Made by a program: the position numbers and the translations under genes | Shown here: piece by piece, positions 1 to 14,978 of the stretch | Layout of the letters: every line of letters begins with the position of its first letter | Numbering within the stretch: position 1 is the first letter of the stretch | The notes under the pieces: model-generated | Told to the model about the DNA's origin: nothing | Database searches by the model: none | Seen by the model: only the letters and a program-made list of their open reading frames with translations | Origin: Chaetoderma sp. LZ-2023a | Taxonomy: Eukaryota; Mollusca; Caudofoveata; Chaetodermatida; Chaetodermatidae | Assembly: GCA_034401795.1 (NCBI GenBank) | Contig: CM067373.1 | Location: 85,780,021 to 85,844,020 of the forward strand | DNA: 64,000 bases | Reading direction: 5' to 3'

Positions 1-305
1 CTATAATCAATTACGTCACATATTAGCTGACATCATAATTATGATAACGTATGATAGCTCCGTCGTGAATCTCGATAAGCATGTCAAGTGTACGAAGTAT
101 ATGGCTTTGATTGATTTGCAGATTAATACATATTCTGTTGAATATTTTGAAACTTATTTGTTTGGGAGCTGTTGCAGCCATATTAAACATTCAGCTTTCC
201 CGTAGCCTACTATTACGTTATCGTTGGGATTCTCTGAATCCAGGGTTCAAAGTAGATACATTGTTTCCAACACGCAGATAAAGTGGGCGAAGCTTAGGTA
301 GAAAT
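1..305 (-). repeat. Diverged, truncated copy of the CRE-rich MITE (family 1)
   Basis: Starts with TAATCAATTACGTCACA, then a CGTCGTGAATC stretch, then the half-hairpin TGTTGAATATTTTGAAAC at about 139 and GGGAGCTGTTGCAGCCAT, and ends near GGGCGAAGCTTAGGTAG. The order matches the minus-orientation copies at 36.6 and 30.3 kb. The second hairpin arm is degraded and the 5' end is cut by the window edge. Confidence 0.6.
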
Positions 306-979
306 GTTTCCCTGCATTGTCAGGACAATGGACACCCACTACTCTCCAGAATGCTGGCAAAGTTAAGAAAAAGTATTGTAATTGGATTCCTAATATATTC
401 TTCCATACCCCCGTTCATTATTACAAAATTTTAGAAGTGGATCGGAACATGAATACAATCTTCATTACTCTAGTCTCATTTTTGAAAAATTGTTCAGACT
501 GTGTTTGTTGATTTTATCGCAACTAGTGCTATGTAATCCCACAGAGAAATATTATAAAAGCGGCGCAGATAAAATTTACAAACATTTAATCTTTGAATAG
601 ATAAATAAACACAGCTGAATTCGATTGATATAACAAGCTATTTAAGCGATAGACTATGCATAATCTGCAAATATGTGCATTTTACAAGAGTTGGAGGCAA
701 ATCGTGTTAACGGGCACAATTCAATCTTTTTAGATGTACTTAGATGTGCTGAGTTCAAAATGGGGTATGCCGGGCTGGATTTGAGGTTTTGACCCTCTAA
801 TGAACGATCCAAAATGGCAACCATTTTGCGCAATTTATACCATTAATTGACTATGAATGCGCACCGCACAACGGTACAATCCTCGCCGTTAGAGGCAGAT
901 GATTTCAATCAACCACACCACTTTAAAATTTATATGTATTATTTTACATCACTTATAAACTTAAATTCAATACAGTCAA

Positions 980-1690
980 ACCTGCTATGCTGACCACATG
1001 ACCACCTGTATTTGGAGACCACCTGCATCAAGAGACTACCTGTCCTAAGAGACCACCATGCTCAACTCCCAACTTTGAATCGCATACATGTAGGCTAATC
1101 TAATGTAGCGACCAAGAACTTAGTTATACTAGAATTATGTCGCAGTTACATTTCATTACTGAAACAGGTTGTGACTATGTGATGCGATTATACGAGTATA
1201 CCATACAGGGCCATGCCCAATCATGTTGGCCCCTTATCAGAAATCCACTGAATGTATCAACACTCTAATAACGTCACCGAGATATTCACTATACTGGAAT
1301 ATTATCACAAATATAACGCAATAAAAAGCAAGCTAAAGCTTACGCGAGTATCGAGAAAAATTAAGACTACGTGATAGATTATATAGGCTAATGTAAACAA
1401 CCGTGTTCGATCATGTTGGTCAACCCCAGTCAGAAATCCAGGAATCATTAATGACCAGCAATCCAATAATGTGACCGAGATCTCCATTATACTAGAATGT
1501 CTTCATAGATAAAAGACAGTTGAAAAGTTGAACTAAAATTTACATTCGCATCGAAACAAATTGTGACTATGTCACTACATGTATACCATGTTCAACTACT
1601 GTACACCATGCTCACTCATGTTGGACGCCACATTTCATTCCGTAGTGACCAAATATCCAGTACGGAGACCGGAACCACACGCCATACTTC
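980..1690. repeat. Degenerate tandem repeat, period about 190 bp
   Basis: Three to four diverged units share landmarks: CATGTTGG at about 1222, 1408 and 1616, GTGACTATGT before it, and TCAGAAATCCA followed by a GACCGAGAT-like stretch after it. A GACCACCTG-rich lead-in lies at 1000-1065. I see no coding capacity here. The unflagged stretch from 306 to 980 shows nothing recognisable. Confidence 0.55.
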
Positions 1691-3500
1691 AACTGTGGAT
1701 ATATCGAACTAAAGGTCAGAGGATTTCACTGCTTCTTCAAATCCTCCTGCAACAATAATAGTTTTATCTTTAGGGTTGTGCTCAATAAGTTGGTTGGAAA
1801 GCAGCAAAGTCAGATCTACCTTGTTTTCTCCAAGTGCCATAAGGTTGGACCAATCAGATGGGAGAGGAACTTATATATTTTTGTATTCTACTGTCGGAAG
1901 TTCTTTCTTACATTTTGCCCCCTTGTTCCTGCTTTGATTGATTCTTCCCTATGCCTGTTAAGTGTAACATCAATTCGAGCAAATGCTGGTTCCATCTCAT
2001 ATACTATTTCTGAAAATGTGTCAGCATATTCACCAACTGTTTTTGTATCTGTTGGCTTCCTAGAGCCACCACCAATGTTTGGCCATCAATCAGCAGAAAT
2101 CTTGGATCGGCAAATGAAACAGGTGCTGGTGCAGTATGTTTTCGGGGTATTATATTTTCTATCAATGATTTGTTGCTGGAATGTAGGCTACCATTGGTTG
2201 TGGTGAGAGACAATGGTACAGACTAGGTCCATGCTGCCGGATTGCATCTAGGTTAACATCACGCCCTGCCCTGTACGCTGTTGCGAGCCTTTACAAGATG
2301 TTTCTGTCCACTTTGATAGTGTTCTGCTTGCCTTTGATGCTCTGTACTACTGTGTACAATGGCATAAATGTCAGAGCCTTATTCCTATGGACGTGGGCTT
2401 TTAGGTCACGTGTTGGGTCACTCTCTCGAGCCTCACATAGCCGTTTCTTAACAAATAAACAAAGGTTGGTCTTGGTCTAAACATTCAGCACCAAGGGATG
2501 ATTCTTAGATATTAGGCGGAGCTAAATCCTTGGTCTGAATAGTTTTGCCATGATTATGAAAGATACCATGCTGTTTTAGTAATCTGACCAACTACTCTTC
2601 AACATCATGATCTGTCCACCCTTCCATTAGTGGACTCATTATGTATGTACAAATCATCTCCATCATCCATGGTTAACTTTAACATTGCCTTAGTCTGAGA
2701 TGCTGCTCTTTCCAGTTGCATTCAGCCATTCAGTACTTTGATCTGGGGAAACTAGTTTGATGTGCCGATCAGCATCTTCGACTACAAAATTACCTTGCTG
2801 GAACTCAATTAGGATGTCTGCTAGGAGTCTCTTCATCTCAGACAGATAGGCAGTACAACATCTGGCATAAATGGCATGATCATATCGGAAGAAGTACGGT
2901 AGCATACGTCTAAATGTATACAGGTGGATATTCCACAATTCATCATGCTGTGCTCTCGTAAAACGAAGTAAGATGCTAACCATAGATATGTATTCCCACC
3001 AGAATTCTGCATTCGGATCCTCAGCTTTCAGTAGTGTAGCAAACTCTACCACGTGAGACCTCTCAGATGTTATTTACAAGTGCAAAATGTTCAATGGCAA
3101 AGTTTGTCTCACTAAAGGTGAGCTCTGCTCGTAGCTCCAGATTAACACTACCAAGATGTGTATACAGCCACGGAGGCAATATTTGCCATATAGCTTAAAA
3201 TGTGAGTTTATGGACTCTCATTGACGTGCATAGCCGTTTCCTGCTATTATTTGTTGAGCAGCATTGGCACCAAAATGTCACATTCCACCCACAGCTGACA
3301 CAGGCCAGAGTCATTCATATGCCAACCCAAAACACCATGAAAGTTTATAGCAGCGTGCAGACCGCCAATACGTGGTATTAGTACATCCTTGTACTGATCA
3401 ACTGATCATTTGGTTTCCATCAACTTGATTAAAGAGCATCATCCATTGTTAGAACAACACGCACGTTTGCGCATCGTGTAATACTTGCTGTGTCACTGTG
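1690..3500 (-). pseudogene. Remnant of a repeat-encoded invertebrate protein family of unknown function (DUF6589-like)
   Basis: Reading the minus strand from 3500 down gives, in shifting frames, a GGLHAAINFHG segment with DSGLCQLWVE (about 3390-3280). Next is an LRAELTFSETNF segment (about 3130), then an open 120-codon stretch (2690-3052) with FWWEYISMV, WNIHLYTFRRMLPYFFRYD and YLSEMKRLL. At 2004-2213 come DGQTLVVALG and, in another frame, RIDVTLNRHREESIKAGTRG. I know this order of blocks from long uncharacterised proteins repeated in many marine invertebrate genomes, and I believe it matches DUF6589 but could not check. Stops and frameshifts break it at least five times, and its upstream end runs into the sequence gap. 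Function is unknown; the repeat nature suggests a mobile or co-mobilised gene. A second fragment of the family lies at 49.35 kb. Confidence 0.5.
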
Positions 3501-3546
3501 TTCGACGTATTGAGTCTATGCGCAGGAACATGTATTATAGGAAGAT

Positions 3547-4046
3547 NNNNNNNNNNNNNNNNNNNNNNNNNNNNNNNNNNNNNNNNNNNNNNNNNNNNNN
3601 NNNNNNNNNNNNNNNNNNNNNNNNNNNNNNNNNNNNNNNNNNNNNNNNNNNNNNNNNNNNNNNNNNNNNNNNNNNNNNNNNNNNNNNNNNNNNNNNNNNN
3701 NNNNNNNNNNNNNNNNNNNNNNNNNNNNNNNNNNNNNNNNNNNNNNNNNNNNNNNNNNNNNNNNNNNNNNNNNNNNNNNNNNNNNNNNNNNNNNNNNNNN
3801 NNNNNNNNNNNNNNNNNNNNNNNNNNNNNNNNNNNNNNNNNNNNNNNNNNNNNNNNNNNNNNNNNNNNNNNNNNNNNNNNNNNNNNNNNNNNNNNNNNNN
3901 NNNNNNNNNNNNNNNNNNNNNNNNNNNNNNNNNNNNNNNNNNNNNNNNNNNNNNNNNNNNNNNNNNNNNNNNNNNNNNNNNNNNNNNNNNNNNNNNNNNN
4001 NNNNNNNNNNNNNNNNNNNNNNNNNNNNNNNNNNNNNNNNNNNNNN
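3547..4046. other. Assembly gap of 500 N
   Basis: Exactly 500 N, a conventional scaffold gap size, so the true distance is probably unknown. Open frames spanning it are artefacts. The gap separates the DUF6589-like remnant from the Polinton-like element. Confidence 1.
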
Positions 4047-4143
4047 ACGACACGACGATGTTGTGATATAAGATCAGCATCGAGGAAGCTCACATAGCTG
4101 ATCTGAACATCGATTTTTAGAGATACCTATCCACGTATAGAGC

Positions 4144-7262
<3,119 letters not shown>

Positions 7263-7673
7263 CCCCTTACAGCGTAGTACCCTTTTCCCTTCACCTAGAA
7301 GGCAGGTCCATCAGCCAGCTTAGCCACGACTCAGTACTCATCCTTCACATAGGTACTGTCCCGGGTTGAGTTACTTTGCATAATCTTCCACCTGATCACA
7401 ACCTGAGGGCGCTCTACCGCCTTTGCTGCGGGGTTCTCGAGCTTGAACTTGAGTGTCATGCTCCTAATCGTGTGGGTCTGTCTCGAGATTGGGAAGTCGA
7501 TGTACTTCCCGGCAGTGGATAGTGGGTAATCATCATGGATATCAAGCCGAATGGCTGTTAGGCAGTCCTTTCGGCGATCAGTGTGGTGTGAGTTCCTCGG
7601 CTCAACTGCTCTGTCTGGATGTTGTACATACTACTTCAAGTATAATGTCTAGATATACTGAGGTTTTTAAATC

Positions 7674-7960
7674 ATGATGTTTGGTGAAGTACTTCGCAAG
7701 ATAAGCTTCGGACAGCAGAAGAAACCATTACAGCTCTTCAAGAAGAAGGCTACCCTTCCACTGATTGGCAGGAACCTAGATTTGTTTCGTGACATCAACC
7801 TTATCCACTGATGTGTGGAACAGATTATACTGGTTTGTAGTACAAAGGAACTCCTAACTCAGATACTCGACAAGAAGCTTGACAGCGCCGAGGGCAGCCG
7901 ACCACTCTGTCAGACCAAGAGTCATGTTATTCTAGCTCTCCATATGGCTAGGGTTAATCC
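7674..7960 (+). pseudogene. Short plus-strand remnant, unrecognised
   Basis: ATG ATG at 7674/7677 opens a lysine-rich frame (GEVLRKISFGQQKKPLQLF, then LPLIGRNLDLFRDINLIH) ending at 7811. In a nearby frame it resumes as ILVCSTKELLTQILDKKLDS. Charge and codon pattern look coding, but I recognise no domain. It lies between two minus-strand remnants of the Polinton-like element. Confidence 0.25.
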
Positions 7961-7979
7961 CTAAGATTTACTAACAGTA

Positions 7980-8460
7980 TGGAATTGGGCTGGTGTATTC
8001 GACATCTACACTGATGATGAAGGCCTCATGCTGGATGATCTACACGCTGGAGCCACAGATTATTGGGTATAGATATGCGTCCTTCAGTATGCCTGTGATA
8101 AACTCCCGCTCGATCTCTTTGAGGGCCAGGTTTTCATATTTTGGCTCGAGCATGGTACAACCACTCTTTGAGCTAAAGGATAGAAGCCTCGCCTTGTGGT
8201 GGATGTCCAGTTGGATCCAACAGGTATACTTCTTAAAGAGGAGGACAGTGGTCTTGGTGTTTCGTATGCCTATGTGACCGACTTCTGGTCCATTGTGTGG
8301 TCATCGATAACTAGGACAAGTGGGTCGGCCAGTCGAGCTGCGAGCAGCCTTTCCATTAGTTTTTCTTCAGGCTATGTGTTTGGTGATTGGGCCCTTGTAC
8401 ATTGGTCATCGCTGTCAGCTGCCTCAGCAGCAGAGTCGGGAACCAGGAGTATGTATTGAG
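7980..8460 (-). pseudogene. Polinton-associated remnant with a possible Walker B-like strand
   Basis: The minus strand gives PEEKLMERLLAARLADP followed by LVLVIDDHTMDQKSVT near 8340-8280. After a stop and frameshifts comes CTMLEPKYENLALKEIERE at about 8150. The hydrophobic strand ending in IDD could be the Walker B motif of the packaging ATPase that Polintons carry. No Walker A loop was found upstream, so this is weak. A structural protein is equally possible. Confidence 0.25.
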
Positions 8461-8767
8461 AATATAGATGCTCTGCCAGCATGGCATGCAGAAAGATGTT
8501 TTCTATGTCCTGAAGGGACGATAATCAGCACCACATGCCCTGAATGCTGTAAGGTAATGACATGTTTCCGGAAGATGGTTAAAACCTGCTCGGCTAATAT
8601 CTGGGAGACTATATGGGAATACTTGCTGTATGAGCTCTTTTGCCTCTACTGTGGCGATCATCACATCACCAGCAGAGATGAAGGATCTAATAGAGGTGTC
8701 GAACATGAAATCCTAACAACAGCTGAGAAGGCACCACAGAGAGCCTGTGTCCCTAGTACCGCAGTCT

Positions 8768-9093
8768 CTAGGACATCGAGCATCCATATGAGTAACGCAC
8801 GGGTAGCCATTTATAGTAAGAGATCTTAAATAGCAGTCTAGAAGCTCTGAGTATGCCAGGCATCACCGTTCTGTCCTTGATGCCCATTCCCTTGTCCACA
8901 GTCTTGGCCTTCTTGATGGCTGATTGATCTATCATATTAGTACTTCCCATGTTGTCTCTGGCTGGTATAGTACCTAGGATCTCTCCAGACTGTCCCTTCT
9001 TATCGAAGTCTAGGAATAAGATTGGAGCAACAGTGTCATCTGAGCCAATGTGTGCCTCGCCAAAGTGAGTCTCTGAGCTCTTTTCTTTCTAGA
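8768..9093 (-). pseudogene. Open minus-strand ORF of about 108 codons, Polinton-associated
   Basis: From a stop near 9094 the frame stays open to the stop at 8768. It reads ETHFGEAHIGSDDTVAP, LFLDFDKKGQSGEILG, PARDNMGSTNMIDQSAIKK and DRTVMPGILRASRLLF. It has no start codon at its 5' end, so it is a fragment of something longer. Alternating polar and hydrophobic stretches and no membrane segment suggest a soluble, possibly structural protein. I do not recognise the family. Confidence 0.35.
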
Positions 9094-9214
9094 TCTGTGA
9101 GCGTCATTGTCGGAATGACACGTATATAGATATATTAAACCTAGCTTTTTTCTTGTGGATCGTCTTGCTATAGAAGCAGGTTAAACCTGGAACTCAGAAT
9201 GGCACAGCTCGTGG

Positions 9215-9640
9215 CTACTTGCATGATGAGTCAGTGATGATCTGAGGCTCCATGACTGATGTCTCCTCTCGTGTGCGACATTTGTGGAAGCTGAAGATCT
9301 TCTTCCACACAGCAGTGCCCTCAACCAGAAGGCGGGCCCACATTGAGGTCCTGCTTGGCCACATTGGAGTCGGCAGCCAGGATGCCGTTGATTTAGTCAC
9401 TGTTGCCTCCAAACTCAGCCTGAAACTTGGAGTCAGTTGGCCACATGGCCCGACAGAACAACAGACTGTTCTCCACCTTCCCCAAGTCCACTGCCGCTCC
9501 GACTGTCATCGTGCAGGCAGCTTTGCATATCACACACTTGGTGCCGCCACTTGCTACGAGCTTGAGGACCTCGAGTCCAGTGAGGATGGTCATCTTGATG
9601 CGTTCGATGACTGGTTGCAGCTTGTCCATGACGGACCAGA
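9215..9640 (-). pseudogene. Polinton-associated ORF remnant, unrecognised
   Basis: The minus strand from about 9640 reads MDKLQPVIERIKMTILTG, LEVLKLVASGGTKCVICKA, AVDLGKVENSLLFCRAMWP and FQAEFGGNSD. After one stop it continues INGILAADSNVAKQDLNVG and then shifts frame. CVIC is a single CxxC pair. The good continuity suggests a real former gene of the element. Its upstream side is interrupted by the GT/GTGC microsatellite at 9660-9813. Confidence 0.35.
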
Positions 9641-9659
9641 CGCGTTCTTCTTGATGTGC

Positions 9660-9681
9660 TGTGTGTGTGGGTGTGCGTGTG

Positions 9682-9753
<72 letters not shown>

Positions 9754-9780
9754 TGTGTGTGTGTGGGTGGGTGGGTGGGT

Positions 9781-9813
<33 letters not shown>
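9660..9813. repeat. (GT)n/(GTGC)n/(GTGG)n compound microsatellite
   Basis: GT repeats lead into about 20 GTGC units, then GTGGGTGG and a GT run. Read on the minus strand it is the same ACGC unit as at 5905. Both arrays interrupt reading frames of the Polinton-like element. Confidence 0.95.
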
Positions 9814-9814
<1 letters not shown>

Positions 9815-9849
9815 TGTTGATTTATTGAAATATCCTAAGCTGTTGTATA

Positions 9850-10160
9850 AAAAGGTATTTTGAACCTTCACCCAGCTGTGCAATTTCCGCCATAGCACTC
9901 GTAGCCAGATCAAGCACGACTCCTTTCATTGTTGGAATGTGCGCGCCAATTACCTCCACCCCTATCACTATATGATGCACCACTGACACCGATCTTTGGA
10001 ATGAGATGTGTAATCCATAGTACTCAACAATCCAACTTGCTCTCTAGCAAGGCCATCGGTGGCAGCAGGAGGCATGACCTTATTACCACCTGTCATTTTC
10101 ACCATGGCAACATTCGCCGCCATGCTTCTGGCGACATCAAAGGCCAGGGGCTTAGTCTGT
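9850..10160 (-). pseudogene. Polinton-associated remnant, unrecognised
   Basis: The minus strand reads LPTQTKPLAFDVARSMAAN, VAMVKMTGGNKVMPPAA and LLSTMDYTSHSKDRCQW. After a shift it continues GAHIPTMKGVVLDLATSAM and AEIAQLGEG toward 9870. This could be the N-terminal continuation of the remnant at 9215-9640, split by the microsatellite. Function unknown. Confidence 0.3.
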
Positions 10161-10404
10161 GTCGGTAACTTCTGGATTTGCCTCTCACCAGCTTCTTCAC
10201 CTTCTGGTGGCTCGCCTGACTCTCAGGCAGTTACTTTATGATATGCAGCCTCGAAGTCATTGTTTAACCTCTGAATATGCAATTAAGGTTAAACGTCTGC
10301 GTTCTGCCTTTGGAGAGCTAACCAGAACTGGCCAGTCTGCATCTGCTAACTGATAAGTACTCAGGAATATCCATCCATATAGCGCTATCCATAGCAACTT
10401 AAAC

Positions 10405-10812
10405 ATGGCCCAGCTCATGAGCTACTATGACGTTTCCTGCACAGAGTTAAATGTCTACAAGAAGAAAGCGCTGGTTAAACTTTCTCAGCTCTCCAGTGCT
10501 GAGCTACCAGAGGAGTTGACAGCGTTGACGCTATACCGAGCGTTTGGTAAGGGACATATCTGATTCATCGAGTTATGGGTGGCAGTATCATCGAGCTGCC
10601 CCTGTGGGCTAGAGATTCTAGAAGGATCGGGGGTATCTGTTGGATGTCTTTCAGTTACTACAGACATTCATAGCATGCCCTGAAGCTGAGTTGAATAAGG
10701 CTCCGCGCTACTACAAGTTGGTGTGTATGCTGGCAGGATGTATAAGGGAAGTCGGGCAGGTCAAGCTAATTGAGGTGATCTCAAATCGACGAACGCCACT
10801 CCGATTGTTCTA
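10405..10812 (+). pseudogene. Small Polinton-associated gene remnant
   Basis: An ATG at 10405 opens MAQLMSYYDVSCTELNVYKK, ALVKLSQLSSAELPEELT and LYRAFGKGHI, ending at 10563. After frameshifts the strand continues YLLDVFQLLQTFIACPEAEL and YYKLVCMLAGCIREVGQVKL up to a stop near 10811. It looks alpha-helical with no motif I can name. It is transcribed opposite to its neighbours on both sides. Confidence 0.3.
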
Positions 10813-10949
10813 GATCCGGGGGCAGTGAAGAAGACCTTCTAGCTGATTTACTAGTGGAGAAGACTGGTTATGAGCAGAGCAATAGCTAGGCTTGACACCA
10901 CTCGTAGGGCTGTCGTCCCGATGTCATTGCTCTGCCGTCGTTCTGACAC

Positions 10950-12220
10950 CAGCAGCGGTGATAATAACATTTCCAATTGTAGCATAGCACTAGCTTGGCA
11001 CGAGATGATATCCATTAAAATGAACATCTGGTGAGCATCCCTCGACTATCACGTTGTTATAGCTCCTGACCATCAGATCCTCAATATTCATAATCATGTT
11101 GCTCACGATCAGTCAAAAGTGTGGCGATATGGCACAGTTTAGCTGCCAGCGGGCCAGCTGTAAGACCCGCTGGAACTTGGCAATGGAGCTACTGGGGTCT
11201 GCGACGATGATCATATCCTCGACGAGACTGCTGAATATGGCCTGTACCTCCTTTCCGCTCACTCCATCGATAGAGTACCACAGCTTAGTCTGGGTGGTAG
11301 GGATGCAGTAGCACAATGCCTCCAATGACTGGTTGATTCGAAGAATGCCAGCTGGTGTGAGCCCCAAGGCTGTGTGTGGGACAAATGACCTCCACGCATC
11401 TGAGTGGTCCTTTCTGATGCTGATCATCAGCATCAGGCAGGACCACCTAGATGTGTGGAAGTGTGCATGTGCATATTCTGTACCAGTGCCTCTGGACCCG
11501 AATCTTGGTCGAATGAGAACGTCGTAGTCTTCCGACGGCAGAGTTTTCGAGGTGTTTAATAGGGGAAGCCGTTTCTTCTTGGGTCATACATACATAATAC
11601 CTAATCCACTTTGTCGCCATCCTTGAAATCGTAACCCAGGTGGGCTTTGAAATCTTGCTGCAGTCCACTGGCTGCTGAGAGGTTGAGAGGTTGTAGTTGT
11701 TGAGCTGTTGATCAAAGTCATTCATATCAGGCAGGCATGCGTCCAGTTCACGGAGAATTAGTCTCACCGTGTGGTACACGTGGAATCTCAGACAGCTGGC
11801 AACGAGCACAGCTTAAGGGGTACCGGAATAGGAGGGAAGCAAACCGGCACTGACTCTGCATCCTGCCATGGAACACCAGATGGCAAAGTTTAGTTGTTCT
11901 TCTAGAATGAGATGTCTGGAATGACAAGTCAGGTGTGGGCTCCCTTTACCTTTTTATGGTGCTCACGAGGTTGGACAGTAGTCATGGATTGATAGAGGAG
12001 CTGGTGCAGAACCGGCCATCGACTGTGATGAAGATCGGTGTTAAGTCTTGTATGTCATCCAATAAACCCATTCGCTGGCCATTCAAGTGTGTACCCAGCA
12101 GAAGTTGGTGGCTCTGGACTCTTAGCTCTACTCTTGATTTTGGTAGTTGTATACTCTGCTTTACAAGCCGCCATGATATCGAATGCCAAGTTGGCACGCT
12201 TCTGAGATGAATCCCGGTAT
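10950..12220 (-). pseudogene. Long minus-strand remnant, possibly a structural gene of the Polinton-like element
   Basis: Open stretches on the minus strand follow one another in shifting frames. At 12210-11982 are VPTWHSISWRLVKQSIQLPK and DLTPIFITVDGRFC. At 11809-11447 is CLRFHVYHTVRLILRELDAC with FDQQLNNYNLSTSQQP. At 11433-11113 are RKDHSDAWRSFVPHTALGL, AGILRINQSLEALCYCIP and TKLWYSIDGVSGKEVQAI. At about 11090-10985 are NIEDLMVRSYNNVIVEG and CSPDVHFNGYHLVPS. The length of the combined region would suit the largest structural gene of such an element, but I see no diagnostic motif and treat that as a guess. Confidence 0.35.
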
Positions 12221-12272
12221 AATCCCTATCGTGATCATCCGTGGAAAAACCTATCATAATCGCTTCACGCCG

Positions 12273-12287
12273 CCCCCCCCCCCCCCC
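12273..12287. repeat. Poly-C tract
   Basis: A run of 15 C; a likely polymorphic or error-prone site. Confidence 0.95.
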
Positions 12288-12469
12288 GTGAAGACGTTGA
12301 GTCTGTCTGTCACTTCTATGGTGTGTAGGGGCGGGGCGAGGTTGTACCAAAGGGGAGACACCCGCTATACACCACATCCTCTATGTAGTGTGTGAACACG
12401 CTAGAGTCTATCATGGAGCTGATGGTAGGCACTGCGAGGAGAGCACTGTCAGGAAATGACTATGGGTGG

Positions 12470-13465
12470 CCCATTATGTCGATGTGATACCGACTGTGAC
12501 TATGTGTTTGTCTGAGCACCCACTACAGATCGAAACTTTATGGATAGAGATGAGGTAGAGGGAAGATGGTGGTATCAAGATGAGTTTCATGTACGTGCAT
12601 GTACGTGCATGCCTTTGCGCATGATGTATGGAGTCAGGTATGCGTGGCCGATCCATGTTCATTTAGAGAAACTGTGATTTTCATTTCGAGAAATCGGGTG
12701 TATGCGGTGGCGCTTTCACGTACATAAAGAATAATTGGCAATTTGTTATGTACGCTGTAGCGGATTCACTGGTGTTGTGTTTCTAATCCCGGACCTACTA
12801 CCCTAAAAGTTATAGGAGTTATCAGGTGTGGCCGTTGCTCCCCTGAGCCCATCCTCCCACAAAATTCTGTAAAATCTTCACCCGACAAATCATTAACAAA
12901 TTAATTTTATTTGAAAATCAGAACTATTTGAATTTACAAGCGTTGTTAATTTTGAGAATAGTTGTTTGAATTTACGTAGGCCGAGTCTGCTCAGACTCTC
13001 AGCCGGCCACGTGACAGATATCCAAATATATTCCACCTTTTCTCCATGTGGCCTTTTTTCCATCGCTGCTCCCCTCCCCTATAAAATTCCTGAATCCGCC
13101 CATGAACATAACTGTTGACGCTGAATTACTATGTTAGATTTATTAAAGAAATTTAAGATTCCAAATTAAATTTGCCCTAAAACCTGCAAATATTCAATTA
13201 ATGATTTATTTTTATAGATTTCACAATAGACGTGATGGCGTCTATTTGGTATGATGGGTGGCTGAATGAACTGCCGTTTTAGTGCTCGCTCCACCCCTAC
13301 GCAACTGACCGGTATTTGCAGAAAAACGTGGCCTTCCAGAACAAATCTTTATGTGTGGTGTATAACACATTTCTCTTATCATACTAATTATTTGACTGTA
13401 TTGTGGAAGTGACAAGAGTATATACAAGTTGTACTATCTGCTGCAAGAGAGGCAGGTAATTATTT
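12470..13465. other. AT-rich non-coding stretch
   Basis: A direct doublet CATGTACGTGCATGTACGTGC at about 12590-12610 and scattered A/T runs. No open frame or repeat I can assign. Confidence 0.5.
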
Positions 13466-13469
13466 GTAA

Positions 13470-14012
13470 ATGCCACTGCTCAAAGGCGGTTGTTGCCAAC
13501 TAAATGAAAGACAACTTTCTACCCAGTCAATAGGCAATTTCACAATAACAATTACCTGGTCATCACGCATTCGTCCGAATGTGTCAACTTGTGTAGACAA
13601 AATTGCGGTTCATATATATTTTGACTGCCATTTTTGGTTTTCAATAGCACAGCTGTTCTCTACTTCTAGACCTCGAGAAACAGGCAATAAACATGCACAC
13701 ATTCATAATCTTCATCTTCCTCATGCTTGGCATAGATTTGCATTCGATGCAAAAGACATCTGCAATCATGAAAGCTGCATACCCTACCGACAGGCCTTTA
13801 TATTCCTGGTTAATGAAGTACCTGATCCCAACATTATCGAACAATATTTACTTCTGGATGGGAGCGGATATATTTACAATGGTGAATGCGACCAATATGT
13901 CTGTGAGGAAAGGACTTCCAAAATTAACGTTTTTTCTGGAATGAAACGTGCTAAAGACTTTGACATAAGAGAAATGACCAGCACCAGCTCATGTCAAAGT
14001 AGGTCCATATAA
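13470..14012 (+). other. Unsupported 180-codon open reading frame
   Basis: One of the longest frames in the window that is not explained by a repeat or an N run. It contains LFSTSRPRETGNKHAHIHN, CNHESCIPYRQAFIFLVNEV and YLLLDGSGYIYNGECDQYVC. An overlapping frame from 13693 begins MHTFIIFIFLMLG, which resembles a signal peptide. Neither frame has a recognised domain, splice context or homology I know. It may be chance or a degraded gene. Confidence 0.15.
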
Positions 14013-14149
14013 GCGAAAAATTCTGCAAAACTGGTCACGATTTTGCCGAGACATGTCAGATAACTTTTATATTGCATACTAATAACAAATCTGCTATTTA
14101 TCGCAAACGTCAACAAAGATCAGTTCAAACCTAGATCAGTTCGAATGCT

Positions 14150-14745
14150 GAAGCAACTAACCCCGTTTGCCGGCCAGAAAACACCACTGCAAAACATCTA
14201 ATAACTAATGCAGAGGTTAGGAAAGCAACGACGTCCCTAAACAATGGCCAGATGCCATCCAGCGTGAAAGCCTCAGCACCCATCTAGCAAATCATCAATT
14301 CTGACATCGAACAACACAACACTTCCATATTGATTTTGCATAAGGTTATTGCACTGACTAAACCCACGAACCTGCATGAACGTCTCTCCAACATGAGGCC
14401 AATCGGAACATTATGTAAAATATGACCTAAATTTGGCAGGTTTACAGGGAACTGGCAGAATGGTTTTATAAGAAGGTGCAGTTACGCCAACATAGTCTGG
14501 GCCACGGCGTTTGCTAAGATCGCTGGTTCTATAAGAGCATCGAGATTTCTACGAGATGGGAACCGACATGTCGCGTGCATTTGATGCGATCAAGAGAATA
14601 AAGATTCTTAAACACCACCCCACCACCCCCATCAAGCTTTTTGTGGTGATGACGAACTACACCTTAAAAAGGTGTGATTCGTACTGGAAACCACCAAATT
14701 AAACATTGACGTCAAATCAACGCGTTCTGGACAATTGTACACATC
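14150..14745 (+). pseudogene. Reverse transcriptase fragment of the 'SPQGDG' LINE family
   Basis: The plus strand reads VIALTKPTNLHERLSNMRPI (about 14345-14405), then SYANIVWATAFAKIAGSI (about 14485) and, in the next frame, MGTDMSRAFDAIKRIKIL (about 14560-14610). The order LPKP...NLRPI, ADIVWA, then a D-x-S-x-AFD motif is that of the RT fingers and palm. It parallels the minus-strand copy near 42.3 kb. It is broken by stops and shifts and cut off at 14758 by the inverted duplication. Confidence 0.55.
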
Positions 14746-14891
14746 AATAGGGTCACAACATGACAACAACAACAACAACTCACAGTGAAAGTCGCTTCAA
14801 AATACTCAACATAATAATTATTAAAGGCAGTGTGATCTAATCACTTAGAACTAGACAATCATAGTTTTATTCTGGAAGTCTTACAAGTCAG

Positions 14892-14892
14892 A

Positions 14893-14977
<85 letters not shown>
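14892..14977. repeat. (ACT)n microsatellite, LINE 3' tail on the minus strand
   Basis: About 28 ACT units followed by ATTATTATTTATTTTTTTTTT. On the minus strand it is the AAATAAATAATAATAAG(TAG)n tail of the LINE. Confidence 0.95.

Positions 14978-14978
<1 letters not shown>

Noticed and set aside
3449..4097. Four long open frames on both strands across the gap
   Set aside because: They are translations of 500 N, and the few real codons at the ends show nothing.
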